Below, piece by piece: positions 1-12,300 of a stretch of 64,000 nt of DNA. The stretch is taken from the NCBI GenBank assembly GCA_019787685.1, contig JAHNUO010000032.1, positions 124,001 to 188,000 of the forward strand. Direction: 5' to 3'. Each line of letters starts with the position of its first letter. The stretch's first letter is position 1. This stretch comes from Chiua virens (taxonomy: Eukaryota; Basidiomycota; Agaricomycetes; Boletales; Boletaceae). The position numbers were made by a program, and so were the translations under genes. The notes below the pieces were generated by a model. That model had not been told where the DNA came from. It was given only the letters and a program-made list of their open reading frames with translations, and searched no databases.

Positions 1-247
1 AAAACTAGATACAAGATAACCAAACTTAAGATGACTAGATACAAATACCACATTATTCCAACACTTACACTCACAGCAATTAGTCCTACACACAAGGAAG
101 GAGCGTGTCAACAACAAATCGTAAATAGCCCTGCAAGTAATCAAGACAAAGTCTCCATGTAAAGAGAGTGGGAGGTTTCATATTCAGTTGGCTTGCGAAT
201 TTTCGGTCCGTCGGCAAGCGATCGGCAAGTGGTGCCGCTGTCTTGTT

Positions 248-2447
248 TCAGGTCCTCGTATCTGCCTCTCGCTTCACCCGTCGTTCTTCACTAAGCGTCG
301 CAATTTCCTCGACAGTTACGACCTTGAATGGCCACGTTAACCAATTCCCTCCTGATCGCATGATCGGAAGCCCCATGTCTTCCAACAACTCGTCCATGGC
401 TTGCGGCCACCTTGCGTGAGGTCAGTCATAGTGCAACAAGAAAACATCAAAACGTGGATACATACGACCAGAACTCGAGCCCGCTGCTGTAACTCTCGTT
501 GAGGGATACCAACGTGCCAGGGAACCGCTTCCTCATCCAGGCTGAATGTCGTTCCGTCTCCACCAACGCCTCCTCAACCGTGGAGGGCAAACGCATCGTG
601 TCCCCAAGGAAGTAGGACGATATCCAGTGTGCGGTCACCTCAAATCCATATCCGTTGTTTGTGGTGAACTAGGTATTCAAATGTAAAACATGACGCTCGC
701 GCAATATCTGAACGAACGGGCTGCTTACCACCGCTCCACTGATAGCAAAGTCTCGTTTGGTGATGTTCTTTGCCGGGACAAGGCCACGATAAATGGACGG
801 TGCCCACTGGTCCTTCTGGGGAGGAGTCGGCGGGGGTGAAGCAAGAGTCTTGTAGTGGGCCCATTCATCATTGTCCGCACCAGAAGGCGGGTGTCTTCCA
901 ATTCCGAGCTCTTCGACTGTCTTCTCTGAAGCGATCATAAACAAATACCCTGTGATATAAGCGTGCATAGCAACTGACCAGTGAAGATGTTCGTCCAGGA
1001 CGAAGTATACCCAGTAGCAAGGATTACCAAGTCCGCTTGAAGCGCCTGCCCATCTTGCAACAAGAGGGACTCGCCATCTGCAGAGTAGCCTATAGCCCTG
1101 TTTGGAGCGACGAGTTTGATCTTTCCCTCGTTAGCGAGGGCATGGAATCCATCCTTTTTCCCACATCCCTCATCGTTACTACGGACGCCCCAAAACAATG
1201 AGTGTGCGTTCCTCAAAGGCGAATCCTTAGGGATCTTCAAGGCAGCGTACTGCACGTCATTGGTACAAAACCGCTGAGACACGAATGCCAACCCACGTAC
1301 CGAACTCGATGTTAGCCAGTTCCATAAACCGTTTGTAATCATGCAGCCGAGCGTCGTGGTGTGTAAAAAGCGCCTAAACGATGTCAGCCGTTCAGGGTCG
1401 GCGCTCGCAAAGTATGGCCATCACTTACTCCAGGCTAGTTCGTAGCTTGATATTCGGCGAGAATACCGCGAGAAACCTTGAGTAACCGTGCTATCAGCAA
1501 TGCGTACACAAAGGACACATAAACCATAGGTACCTGCTCTTCCTGATCCAATCAGGCAGCTGTACAGGGGCCGCTAAGAAGCCGTCAGCCTTTTCAAAAA
1601 CCACAGACACCCTGATGCCGTGACGAGCCAAGAGAGAGGAAATGCTAAGATGCTGCCGTGAGGCTCATGCAGGATGAGAATTGGGGACTACTCACTCCTG
1701 GGCAGACCTCCCACCCCCAATCACAACAGCCGAGTAGTCTGGATTCGCTTGCGCCTCGCTCAAAATTTGATCGAAGCTTGATGCGAACTTCGATGTATGT
1801 AAGACTGTGCCGTGGAAGCCGGCCTGTTGCGCAGCCTTGGCGGATAAGGACTCGGGAATACGAGGTTGACTGCAACCCTGCGCGAAAGAAAGTTAGCAAA
1901 GCACCAGGGAGCAAACTCGAAAGTACAGACCCCAGTGCACAAAACGATGCGCGTATAACTCAAGACCTCGTTGTTGCCTGTTTTGAGATCACGAACTTCG
2001 ACATCCCAACCCAAGCCGTTCTTTCCGCGCCGAATATCCAACACTTCGGTCTCAAACCGGATTTTTCCCGAGAGATACGTGTCGGCGAACTTTTCAAAGT
2101 AGGCTGTCATGTCTGCCCCACAGAGACGATTCCCCAACCTTTCATGCATGGCAGGAGGTGGCATGGGCAGGGAAGAGAACCTGAATTCCCCGTGGACGCT
2201 ACAATACCATGAACATGTTAGACAACACAAAGCAAGTGGTTATTGGAACACGCCTGTTGATAGTCACGTCGGGATAGACGCGTCCCCTGGCCCACACGCC
2301 CCCAACGGACTTGTCACGCGTCAGGACCTGAAGATTTTGAAAACCATCTTGCAGGAATGTATAGGCGGTGATCAAGCCTGCTGAGCCAGCACCTATGATG
2401 CCAATACTCTCTTGACGGACAGAGTCGGCTGTCTTTGCTCCGGCCAT
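248..2447 (-). CDS. Flavin-containing monooxygenase-like protein (multi-exon)
   Basis: Likely FAD/NADPH-dependent monooxygenase that oxygenates small substrates. The N-terminus has the FAD Rossmann motif GAGSAGL (about residues 19-25) followed by a GGVW stretch. A second nucleotide-binding motif, GGGRSA, lies mid-protein near 1690, and an ATGYTSSW motif near 1000 resembles the ATG-containing motif of this family. The reading frame runs through about seven exons. Visible junctions include a first intron at 2209-2253 with a GC donor, and others near 1880-1930, 1630-1680, 1500-1540, 1380-1440 and 960-1000. The last exon ends at a TGA at 248-250 after a conserved-looking tryptophan/proline-rich segment. 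The ATG at 2445-2447 is the first in frame and sits just before the FAD motif. I see no frame break. Exact substrate cannot be read from sequence, and Baeyer-Villiger type activity is an alternative. Confidence 0.85.
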
Positions 2448-3249
2448 GACAGACTGGTCTCGTACGTAGGGCTGTTGGGTGTGGGGTGGAAAGGAAGGGA
2501 CGGGAAAGGGGAGTTAGAGATCACATCGGTTATATTACAACTAAATTGCCGTTGTACTTTGGTATTGACCCTCTCAGGGCCGACCGTATCACAAGTTTCG
2601 CCTTCGCGATGCCAGTGGCAGCTTCACAACTCCGCCTTTCACCCCAGAACACTAACCTCTAACCTGAACTTCTGAAGCCTGGAGATGGGCCGTGCACATC
2701 AAATATCACATAGTTAATATAAACAGGACCGCAGTGATGGCATCTTGCCATTTCCTTGCTCACACTTTCCGATCTACGGCACTTTCCGACCAACTTCGCC
2801 CACTTACCCATAGTGTACACATACTGCCACATCCCTTTCGCCGCACTAATCCAACTCGCCAACCTAACCTAGTTTTATTGCTGATACGCTCATATACTTC
2901 AAGCACTTATTAGCCCGGCGGATATTATCCTGGCAGTGACAGGGTTCAGGAATCTTACTCGCCTCCAATTAAAAGCCAGTGAATATGTCGCTCAATTGCT
3001 CAGCGTTTTACATGCGGCAACTTCAATAAGCCCTCACTGCGCGCAAAGGTACCATCTTCTTGATGCGGCGAACACACGACTTTCCCATTTCGCACGTATC
3101 GTCAAGATATGGGGTTGATATGGCATCTCGTCTGTATTAACTCCGTGGACATTATTAAGGGGCGTAACTTCCAGACGCCGTCCAAAATATATAAGGTATT
3201 CCGTCGAAGCTTGCACCCTACGTTTCCCTTCCCAGCTCTCCTCGATAGC
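2448..3249. other. Intergenic region between divergent genes
   Basis: About 800 bases between the start of the monooxygenase (-) and the start of the DUF6534 gene (+). No convincing coding frame is visible. It presumably carries both promoters, and a TATA-like AT stretch (AAATATATAAGG) lies at about 3184-3195, some 55 bases before the plus-strand ATG. Confidence 0.5.
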
Positions 3250-5000
3250 ATGGCTGGCTCTGGCGTCGATTTGCTGTGAGTCACGACGTCCATGTCCATT
3301 ACTAGTTTCTGACCTCTTTTAATTACAGGTTCGGCCCAATGCTGATTGGCGTGTTTTTTAATACTATCTTATATGGTGTAAGTGTCCACTTCGCTTGTTT
3401 CACTACGTACTGAAGCGCGCCCCTTAGACAATGGTGGTACAGGTACGACGTCCAAGTAATTTTAATCGGGCAGGCGATTTATTCGATGCTGTCCTCCTTA
3501 ACAGACTTATATATATTTCCAAACGTATAAAAGGTAAGAAAGTCGTGTACACGCCTCAATTGAGCTGGCGGCTTACATAAATTGCAGAGATGCGTGGTGG
3601 ATCAAGGCGTTTGTGAGTTATTTCATCTGGAGTGATGATAGCTGATTCTGATTGAAAAAGGTACTCTATTTGCTTCTCTGTGAGACGTTGAACACGGGCT
3701 TCGACATCGGTATGATGTATGAGCCCCTCATCGTTCGCTACGGTATTTCCATTTCTCTCCCATAACTTCAAGAGCTGCTAATGTTGGGTCGCGCAGGTAC
3801 GCCGGAGGCAGTTACAGTGGCGCCCATCAGTAAGAATTGTCTTCTACTCTTGAACCTCCCGCTCAATTGAACTCATTTGGGCCTCCAGTGCTGTCGGCTG
3901 GTAAGCAGTCTCGAGTACATCAATGCAGAGTTAACTGACGGAACGGCCCAAGATCCCATAATGACGGTGCGCCTAAATGAACCAATCTTTGATCCAAACC
4001 TAATGTATGAGATGCATAGGTGTTGATCTCTTCGCCTGTGCAGTACTTTATTGCGTGGCGTCTAAAGGTCATGAGCAACTCGTTCGTGTTACCTGCCATC
4101 ATCGGCTTTTTCGCCACCACATCGCTAAGTAAGTTGGATCAGATTTCATCCGACCTGTTCTCTCACCTCCATCACAGTTGGCGGCATCGCGACTACGATT
4201 TCGGTTACTATTATTAACAAATATGTCGACTTTCACAAGTTTGATGGTGCCGTAATTACCTGGCTAGCATCGTCGGCTGTGGCAGATGTCATCATCACAG
4301 CATCACTGGTGTATAGCTTGGTGAGTAGTTCACAGGATTTTATTGGTTTGTTACTTAATCACGACCAAGGTGCGCCAACGCACGGGCTTCCATGCGACGG
4401 ATAACATGATCAACAGGCTCATCCGGCGTGAGTTTGTTCTGTATTTGCGAAAAATTTGCATGATCTCAGTCATTTCAGTGACCGTGCAGACTGGGTTGAT
4501 AACGTCCGTGTCCGCGACGCTCGACGTCACATTATTTTTAGCCATCAAGGTCAGTGAGCCTTTTGATGGAAGTGCATATCTCACGTTTTTGACATCTAGG
4601 GTGAAACTTTGTGAGCATCCTTTAGTCTTGTGTCCGAGCCCCCGAGGGTTACCGTCCCTGACTCTATTCTTACTTCCCGCAGTAACTACATATGGGATTT
4701 TGCCTTATCCAAGCTGTATTCGAACTCGATCCTGTCCACACTAAACGCACGTGGAGGATGGAAGAGTAGTTCATCCGTCCGGGAGAACATCCTATTTGGA
4801 TCGCAAGTGGTTGGGGAACAGTCTTACAAAGAGGTACCCACAAGCAACCCACACGTGAATGTTTCTGACTCGCAACACAGAGCGAATTTACCGTCGAGCT
4901 GCAGGCTACCTCGTCCGCTAGTTCGTCGACCATTAAGAATTCAGCCCTCAGCCAAGACGAACCGTCGACGACACGCACGATCGAACCGCACGAAGTCTAG
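3250..5000 (+). CDS. DUF6534-family multi-pass membrane protein
   Basis: Integral membrane protein of a family expanded in Agaricomycetes and of unknown function. The start follows the family form: a short hydrophilic lead, then the first helix with FGPMLIGVF. Splicing gives exons 3250-3275, 3329-3377, 3428-3442 (15 nt), 3505-3533 (29 nt), 3588-3612 (25 nt), 3661 onward, then several more. Recognisable blocks in order are YKRDAWWIKAF, ETLNTGFDIG, IYEPLIVRYG-like, SSPVQYFIAWRL, HKFDGAVITWLA, an ASLVYSL helix, RTGFHATD, QTGLITS and FALSKLYSNSILSTLNARGGW. The last intron at about 4840-4880 leads into a Ser/Thr-rich tail ending at TAG 4998-5000. All phases join without a stop. Seven hydrophobic segments are expected for the family. 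A receptor-like role is only a guess. Confidence 0.85.
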
Positions 5001-6668
5001 TGCCATTCATTATTTATTTCCTTCTCAGAGTGATGCCTTCTCGTTGAAAACGTGTTTCTACGGCCTCGCCGTGCTATCTATTAGCATCACCGTGCATCTG
5101 CATTCTCGTTTCTTGCGTGCAACGCTTGGACTTCACATAGAACGCTCGTTCTGATCCCTGGCATTCGTTACAGTACCTGTATACCAACAATGATATCGTT
5201 TGGAAGTCTATCTCGTTACCGCATCGAGATACTGCGGCCCGCGGGTCAAGCTGACGAAAGTGGCCCGTGTATATCCGGTGGCAGCTCGAAACGAGGTTGG
5301 GATTCCCTGACCTCGGGTTCAACGTTCAACGTTCAACGTTCAACGCCCAGCCCTCGCTTAGTGGGCTCGGTCACACAGACGATGACAAGTACGAGGCGTT
5401 GTGCAGGAGACCATGGGAGAGTCAAAATATCCTCCGGGTCTCTCACTTGTAACGCCTTCCCGTGTTTCGCCGTCCACTTGAATCGGACTGGTCCCTCACG
5501 ACCACCGTTTGATCTCCGTGTGGTTAGGGTTTTGACGTGGTGATCGGTGTCAGTGTGTATGTGCCTGCGTCCCTTGTCGCTGCCACCACAGTTCCATGTG
5601 TCAGATTCCCGTCATGCCGCATCTTGTCTTCGTTTTCGTTTCCTTCGGCCTCGCCCAGCGGTGGCTCAACACGCTCCCGGTCGCGGTGTCGACCAAACCG
5701 GCTCAGTATACATGAAGCAGTTCGCGAAAGAGATGTATGTTGTACGCAACCGGCTCGACGGGGCACTGCTCATACTTGTACACAGGCGACGATCATGATG
5801 CAGATCGGCGGACACGCACGCACGCACGAACCGACCCATGGTAAGGGCGTCGGCACGCCGACTTCTCTCTCTGACAGACAAGTAGCAAGTACGTGGCGAG
5901 CTGTGAAAGGGCCACCAGTACCATCTTGGCAGAGACGATCCTATTCGTCGGAGCCGCTGAGTTTTTTTGGTCCAAATGGTGATCGTCAGGTGAAGATCGT
6001 CCCCGAGCATCAACGCTGACGTTTCCCCTTGTGGTCATTCCCGAATCTCGTCCGATGCTTGGTGCGAATACAGAGGGTTCCCACGCTGGAGATTCAGACG
6101 ATGTTGTTGCGTTTCGTCGACGCTGCGTCAGCCACGACGTGGGGGATGTCGAGCCTACCGTGTTGACACACGTGCGTTTGTTCTTCAGTGCGCAGCCGAG
6201 CTGAGGATCGTGGGACTCGCACTGATGGGATATACTTGGCACACGCGCTACTGAATCACTGAGCGTTCGCTGGCAGTTAGTCTCGTTTGATCGCCTTAAT
6301 CCAGCAGTTGTTCAGGTATGGTACTCACTGCTACAGCGCGGCTCGCGGCTCGAGGAGTCGCTGACCGTGATGGTCTATTCCGAGTCGCTGTGGTATCCCT
6401 CTCCCATCGGCGTGTCTCATCTGCTGCCGTGCGACGACAACGATGGGTAGTTCTCTCGATCACCCTATTTCAAGTATCCCATCTTCACTCGCCTTGATGA
6501 TGGAAGCGTCGAGTGCTTGCGCGTGGAACGAACACGTTCGTGGTCCAATTCCCAGTCACCCATTTGAGATGGTGCACGATATATATTGACCACGCAATGT
6601 GTGTCCCGCAAGCGTCCCCACCCCGCACCTACCTTTCCCTCCCCATTCTTCCCGCCACGCCGGTCGAC
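5001..6668. other. Long non-coding stretch with simple repeats
   Basis: About 1.7 kb with open frames in several registers, but none has a family resemblance, splice logic or a good start. It contains a four-copy heptamer repeat at 5317-5344 and an ACGC-rich tract near 5812-5828. It probably includes the promoter of the gene starting at 6669. Confidence 0.45.
5317..5344. repeat. Tandem heptamer repeat, four copies of GTTCAAC
   Basis: Four perfect consecutive copies of GTTCAAC are read directly in the sequence. They lie in non-coding DNA. A role is not evident. Confidence 0.9.
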
Positions 6669-7769
6669 ATGTACGGTTTCGAAACGATCCTAGCTCTGAC
6701 AACCCGAATTGCCTCCTTACTTCCCTTTGGCGGCACACAGACTGTCGGGATCGTCCCTTATTACAACCCGACGCTCGGTGGCGGCTCCATGCTTAACGAT
6801 GCCCAAGATGGGTACGGTGAACCCTTGAATGTCCGTCCGTCCCCGCTGTTCATTTTGCCGACAACGTCTTCCTGATCGGGTTTCTATTGCGCTGGTAGGT
6901 CATCATCTCGGGTCTGAGTTCCCCGGAGGTGTTGACAGACGACGGTGTGCTCAACTATGCGCGTGCGATTGGATTGTACGTCTCTCCTTTGGTCTTTTCG
7001 GCGTGTGAGGGGAACGCGATGACATGTCTTTCATTCCGGTATCCGCAGTTCCGAAGAATGTTTTGGGATTCATCTCGGGACCCCATTCTCGGCCAACCTT
7101 GGTGACGGTAACGAATGGGTTAATCAGACGATCGAGTTGCGTGAGGATTATGGCAGTCCGAGTGTCGGCACGTGTTTGGAGACGTTAATCGGCGGGAATC
7201 ATTTCCGGTATGTGAGACGATTTGTTCTTTGGTGTGACCAACGCAACGTTGGGATAGAATATATCGTCAAAACGGAACCTTGGCGGACACTGGGGCGTTG
7301 TTCTTGGCGTAAGTGGATGGTTTTATGTACAGGATCGTTTTGGGTGGTTGGTGATACTTGAACTTGTTGACAGCGTCTCCAAGGAAAAGGTAAGGTGTCT
7401 GTGACGGATTCCGTCGTGAACGAGTCGGTTGACGTGAACTAGCCTGTGACGGATAACCACGATATCGTACCGGATGGGTATGACATTGGCAGGTAATTTA
7501 TATAGGTTTCTTCGTTTCCTGGTTGTGATATGTTGGGTTGACTTGTACTTGTAGGGACGACTTGGTCGCAGGCGCGATTGGAACCCAGAGCTACGGTGGG
7601 GTGTCGTACAACACACGAGCGCAGAACATCACAGGGCTATTGGCGCCTGGTTCGGAAGGTGTGAACCACGGTACGTGATTTTGCTTAGTGTGAGGCTCCG
7701 ATCTTCGACTTCTTGTCAGGTATCGCACAGGATGGGATCGTGACGTTGTTGACGGTGACGATTGTTTGA
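6669..7769 (+). CDS. Putative secreted orphan protein, Agaricomycete family
   Basis: Small protein with a hydrophobic N-terminus (about the first 24 residues, ending near TQTVGIV) that looks like a signal peptide. It belongs to a family I recognise from Agaricomycete genomes but that has no described function. Conserved-looking blocks in order are VPYYNPTLGGGSML, GEPLN, ISGLSSPEVLTDDG, LNYARAIGF, ANLGDGNEWVNQT, LREDYGSP, GTCLETLIGGNHF, QNGTLADTGALFLA, ENHDIVP-like, YDIGRDDLV, NITGLLAPGSEGVNH and IAQDGIVTLLTVTIV at the C-terminus. At least six introns join these in phase, for example donor near 6829 to acceptor 6899, and a last intron before 7720. The stop is TGA 7767-7769. Two cysteines flank the central part and may form a disulfide. 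An effector-like role is possible but not shown. Confidence 0.8.
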
Positions 7770-7998
7770 CGAACCTGCAACATTAATCTGAGGGGGGTTG
7801 TATGTATGCCTATTTATAGCTTTGCGCGTGATCGGAATGTTTGTCCGAGTTTACTTGCTTCCTTATCTCGACTTTGTTGTGAGAAGCTGCAAGAAAACAA
7901 CAGTAATGCATCTCCATTGAAACAAGGAACACCGAGATCCTGACACACATACAGCACTAAGGACACACAAGAATAAATGATGATGAGGTATCAAATCT
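7770..7998. other. Short convergent intergenic region
   Basis: Holds the 3' ends of two convergent genes, 6669-7769 (+) and 7999-9105 (-). No coding feature is seen. Confidence 0.5.
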
Positions 7999-9105
7999 TT
8001 ATAGGATGATGCCTGCGGCCTCGCTGAGGAGAACAAGTAACCTGTCCTGTATTGCGGTGTGAGACGGTGCGTCGAGGACGTAGAACTGGGGCGTGCCTTG
8101 TCTTGTTCGGTATCTGCATACATGCACCAAGTGCGTCCGTCGACAAACTTGACGGCAAACGAGTGCGGGATGGCTTCCAGCTCTTCAAAGCCTTCGTACC
8201 ACTCATTCAAGCTTTCGACTCGACCATCGAGAGGAACAAGGTCGACGGTGCGAGTTGAATCCTGGGAGTGGTCGTGAGTATATGTGCATGCACGGAGTAG
8301 AGGACCCATTTACCCGTCGATTTCTGCAGAGGGTTACTTGGCCATGTGCGAGATCAAACATGAAATAACGACGTTTCCAAGCGAGGTTCTCAGGCGTCTG
8401 TATAGTGACCCAGCCGTTGAATGCGTCGGGAGAGTCCGCCTGGAGTACTGCGTCACTGAGTCGTGCAATGCGAGAGCGTCTTTCCTCGGCGAAGCGTTTG
8501 CGTTCCTCTTCCTTTTCGCTGGACTGGGACTCTGCGCGCCGAATGTGTTCGCGCCGCCACTGTTGCATCTCAAGCGTATACTGCAGTCTTCGCTCATGCT
8601 CCGCCCGTTTCCGCTCCTTGATCTCCTGAAGACGACGTTCTTCGGCTGCCTTGGCTTCGCGTTCTTCCTTCGTCTTGCGTTCCGCGGCCTGTCGGAGGTC
8701 TTGGTGGAGGAGTGCTCTCCGGCGTTCCTCGTCCTCGCGGGCCATTTGCTCTGCCTCTTCTTTTTCGCGTCGTCTGCGCGCTTGGCGTTCGCGTTCTTCG
8801 CGGATGGCGTCTTGCTCTTCGTGTTCGCGACGGCGCTGGTTCGAGAGCTGGCGTTTGAGGCGTTCTTCGGGAGAGAGACGGAGTCGGGGGGAGAGGTCGA
8901 CGCGGCCCTGGAGGATGACCTTTGGAGGGGAGGGAGGGGGAGGAGAGGGGGGATATTGGAGGTGGTCGGGTGTGAACGTCGTGTCGGGTTGGGGTATCGG
9001 AAGGGGTTTCATGACGTCTCTAGGTGGTGCTGCGGGGGTGTCACGTGTAAAAAGGACGTCCTTTGGAGGGGGAGGGGGAGGAGGAGAGGGTGAATTTACT
9101 GGCAT
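7999..9105 (-). CDS. Coiled-coil protein with C-terminal PH domain
   Basis: The N-terminal about 80 residues are proline-rich, including runs of eight and four prolines, and could bind SH3 or profilin-type partners. The middle (about residues 65-210) is a very charged Glu/Arg/Lys coiled coil. The C-terminal part from FNGWVTIQ through WKRRYFMFD to TRTVDLVPLDG and VKFVDGRTWCMYAD has the strand pattern of a pleckstrin-homology domain, implying phosphoinositide or protein binding at a membrane. There are two introns, 8262-8313 (GT..AG) and 8047-8096 (GC..AG), and the last exon ends in LLVLLSEAAGIIL. The ATG at 9103-9105 directly precedes the proline-rich region. Upstream in-frame sequence lacks character. 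Exact function is unknown; a cytoskeletal or trafficking adaptor is plausible. Confidence 0.8.
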
Positions 9106-9375
9106 GGGGGAATGTTTACGACGGATGAAAAAATGAGAAATCAAGTTTACTTGACAGTGGATAACCATGGAAATAGAAACACAAGACGACGAGAACGGGC
9201 GGTAGTTGTTATTATTGTCATAGATAAGATAAGATAAGATGGGTGGTCCGTGCGCTGTGGCTGTACCGTGTGAAAGTGTGATGGCTGTGACACGACACAT
9301 CGTCACAGCATCTGTTTGGATTCCCCCGGCTGTCGTCCGTACGCTAATCACGGTCAGGTCACACTGCGGGCCAAA
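9106..9375. promoter_or_regulatory. Shared divergent promoter with GATA repeat
   Basis: The 270 bases between two divergent starts contain four overlapping AGATAA/GATAAG units at 9222-9240. GATA-type zinc-finger regulators (nitrogen, iron or light control in fungi) bind such sites. Whether they act here is an inference. Confidence 0.45.
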
Positions 9376-12300
9376 ATGATAATCCAGCCGGGACAAGACA
9401 AGTCCTCCTCAACAACATCCATATCTCAGCCTCGCGATCACATTTATAAAGGCAAGTATACGCACAGATCTTGGCACCAATTACCCCCAGAACTCGTCAG
9501 GTACGTTGACGCCACTCTCATCATACCATGCATATCCAACAACTTCCATCAGGGCCATTGCAACTCACCATCTGCTCGACTTACAACACGTCAGTTATTG
9601 TCCCCTCACTTGGGACGCAAAGGGTCTTTGGAATCCAAGAATCGTATACACCACTTTTCGCGATGCTATTGCCCTCGAAAAGCTCATGCAAGTCACCCCT
9701 TCTTGGGCAGCCGCGCGTATGTACTCCCTCTTCTATTCTTTTCTAAACGCGCTCATCATTCCTCGAATAGTCGAAACACACCTCTTTTGGAGCAAAGCAT
9801 GTGCCGTTCTCGATCCCCATGACGTCCTCGCCCATTATCAGTATGTTCGTTCACAACCTCCCCCACCCGGCGCAGCAGGTGGTGCTGCCCCTGCACATCT
9901 CCAACTTCCATATCGAATATCTCCTTTCCGTCACTTTCGTCAAATGACCGCGCGTAGCTGCTTCGTCTGTCGTATAAACTCCCCCTTCTCCTCCCTTGGT
10001 CTCGCCGTCGCCAAGAGAACCCATCACGCCCCTACTTTGGGTTCCATCGTCCTCTGCCGTGATCATCGCAAAAATTCATTCTGTGGTCTTTGCCTCCGCG
10101 AAGCACCTTCCGCCGAAACCGACCCCCAGTTCGATATGCACGGTAACGCTGTCCGTTTCACCCCCTATCACCAGCCATACGGCCTTCCAGCCCAGCTCAA
10201 TATGGGCGTCTCCGCTTACACTCCTTATACCACCCCTCTCAACCCTGCATTCATGGTGTGCTGTGCTGACAACGAGGACGAGGATACTTGGCCCAATATT
10301 GATGCCACTTGCCGTTCTTGTCGCGGCGAATGGCTGTGGCAGCGCATCTACACAAGCCTTCGCGACCGCGAAGCCGTCGGAGGTCCGCGTTTCGTCCCTA
10401 ATTCGTCTCGTTCAACTTCCATAAAAGATCGTTCTCTCCAATCCCGATATCCCCCGTCTAAATACGCGTCTGCAGATTGGGAGACGCGTCAAACAGTTGA
10501 CGCGTTTCTTGAGTTGGGCGAGGGCTCAATTACCGAAGTGATTACCGTGGCGCGGGAAAAATTCTGGCTCCGCTCTCAGACCAAAATGCCCGAGCTCATG
10601 GAACAAGCTGTCGCAGCAACACGTTGGGCTGGTGAAGGCATGGGCGTCGACTTTACACCTCACACTCCTGCTATAAATCAAACAGTCGACCATGGTTCCG
10701 CGCACATCTCCTCCAGCGCTGCTGCCGGACATCCCGTGGTCGTGGGAGAGGCGGACAGTCCTGGCCGTGGCACATCCCTTTCACCTCCCTCCCCACGTTC
10801 TGTTCAGCGCTCGCGGTCGCCCTCCCCGAGGTCTGTTTATTCCTCCGAGTACGAGGGTTCAGAGGAAGACGAAGACCCAGAGCTGCTCTCATTGACAGAA
10901 GATGCGGGTGGCGTTCGCGAGCTCGCTATCGCCGACTGGGCACGCACACGCATCCTTGACGGACACTGGTGTAATCCTGCGGATCAGTGGTATGGGTCCG
11001 CATGGCCCGCAGGCGGAGGCGTCCGCGATGCAGGCGAAGACACGGAAAGCGAACCGGATCCGGATGAAGACGTGCGTGAGGGGTGCATCGTCCGTCGGAC
11101 AGCGCGCGTCGAAGCTGTACATCCTTGCCCATGGACTGTAACATCCAGTTCTGTGTGTGCTTCAGCGGCTACATCCGTAACCTCACCCACCTCACCAACT
11201 TCTCCCACTTCGCCTTCGTCTATCGAGTCGAGTGGCGATGAGATCCATCCCCGCCTATCCACCGTCCGCGCACATGCCCCGCCGTCTTTTGCACTCTGCG
11301 AACAAGCCTACCACGCCTACCAAAAACAACTCCGATTGATCCTCCTTCCAGCGATGACGAACATTGTTCGCAAGTGCGTAATGGAGTCGACAACTGGAGT
11401 CGCTGGGGCCGGGGATCCAGCGACAAGAGTGGCTAAAATGGGGTTAGAGGAGGTACTGGCTGAGCTCAGAGCACCGGGCGTCTGGTTTGATGGTGTGGAC
11501 TGGGCTGCTGGTGGGTTGCAACATGACCGAGACCGAGACCGAGACGCATCAACAGGCGAGACGGAACAAGGACGTGAGAGGGAAGGGGACCGGGAAGAAG
11601 ATTCAGGGAGCAGTGCATCGTCGCGGAGTGGGGGATCCCATACAACGAGTCCGGTACTGAGCACAACCACGCTGCAAACGACGCCTTCACCGCCACCTGC
11701 GCATGAAAAGGACAAGAACAATGCGACGTTACGGAAACAGCCTCTGGTGGTCATTCCAATCCCCATCTCACCGGTTCTCCCTTCACCGCGGTTAATCCAT
11801 CCCATTCCATATGTCCCCGTGACACTGGCGCATATGGCTCAATTCAGCCTCGAGGCATTCAAAAACGTGCGTGTTTATCTTCGTTTGCGTGGTTTTCGGG
11901 TGCTATACTGATGGATTTGAATGATCGATAGGTGTGGCGAGAAGCATGTGCACCGTTGTATCACTGCCGATGTACGATTTGTGAACGCGCGATGGTACGT
12001 GCGAACATGGCAGCAGGCCATACCGTACCTAGTCACGGACAGGCCCCAAGTTCTAATGGACATGGAAACGGCAATCCAAATGCGAATGCGAATCATCAGA
12101 CGCCTGTCGTACATCCATCACATCAACATTCAAACGCGACTCGTCAGGGACAACAACCTACTGAAGTTGTGCTTGAGGAGGTGCACAAGGTCCTGCGGTA
12201 TGCCCTGGTGCAGGAAGAGGAGGAAGAGGAGGAAGAAGAAGAGATGTATGAAGAGGAGGAGGAAGACGAAGACGAAGACGACGAGGAAGACGAGGTGGAG

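Noticed and set aside
5537..6019. A 160-codon plus-strand frame between the membrane and secreted protein genes
   Set aside because: Ser/Arg-rich random composition, overlapping frames on both strands and no conserved blocks.
8284..9093. Long plus-strand open frame opposite the PH/coiled-coil gene
   Set aside because: It is the antisense shadow of a Glu/Arg-rich coiled coil; low-complexity Phe/Leu/Arg composition and no family likeness.
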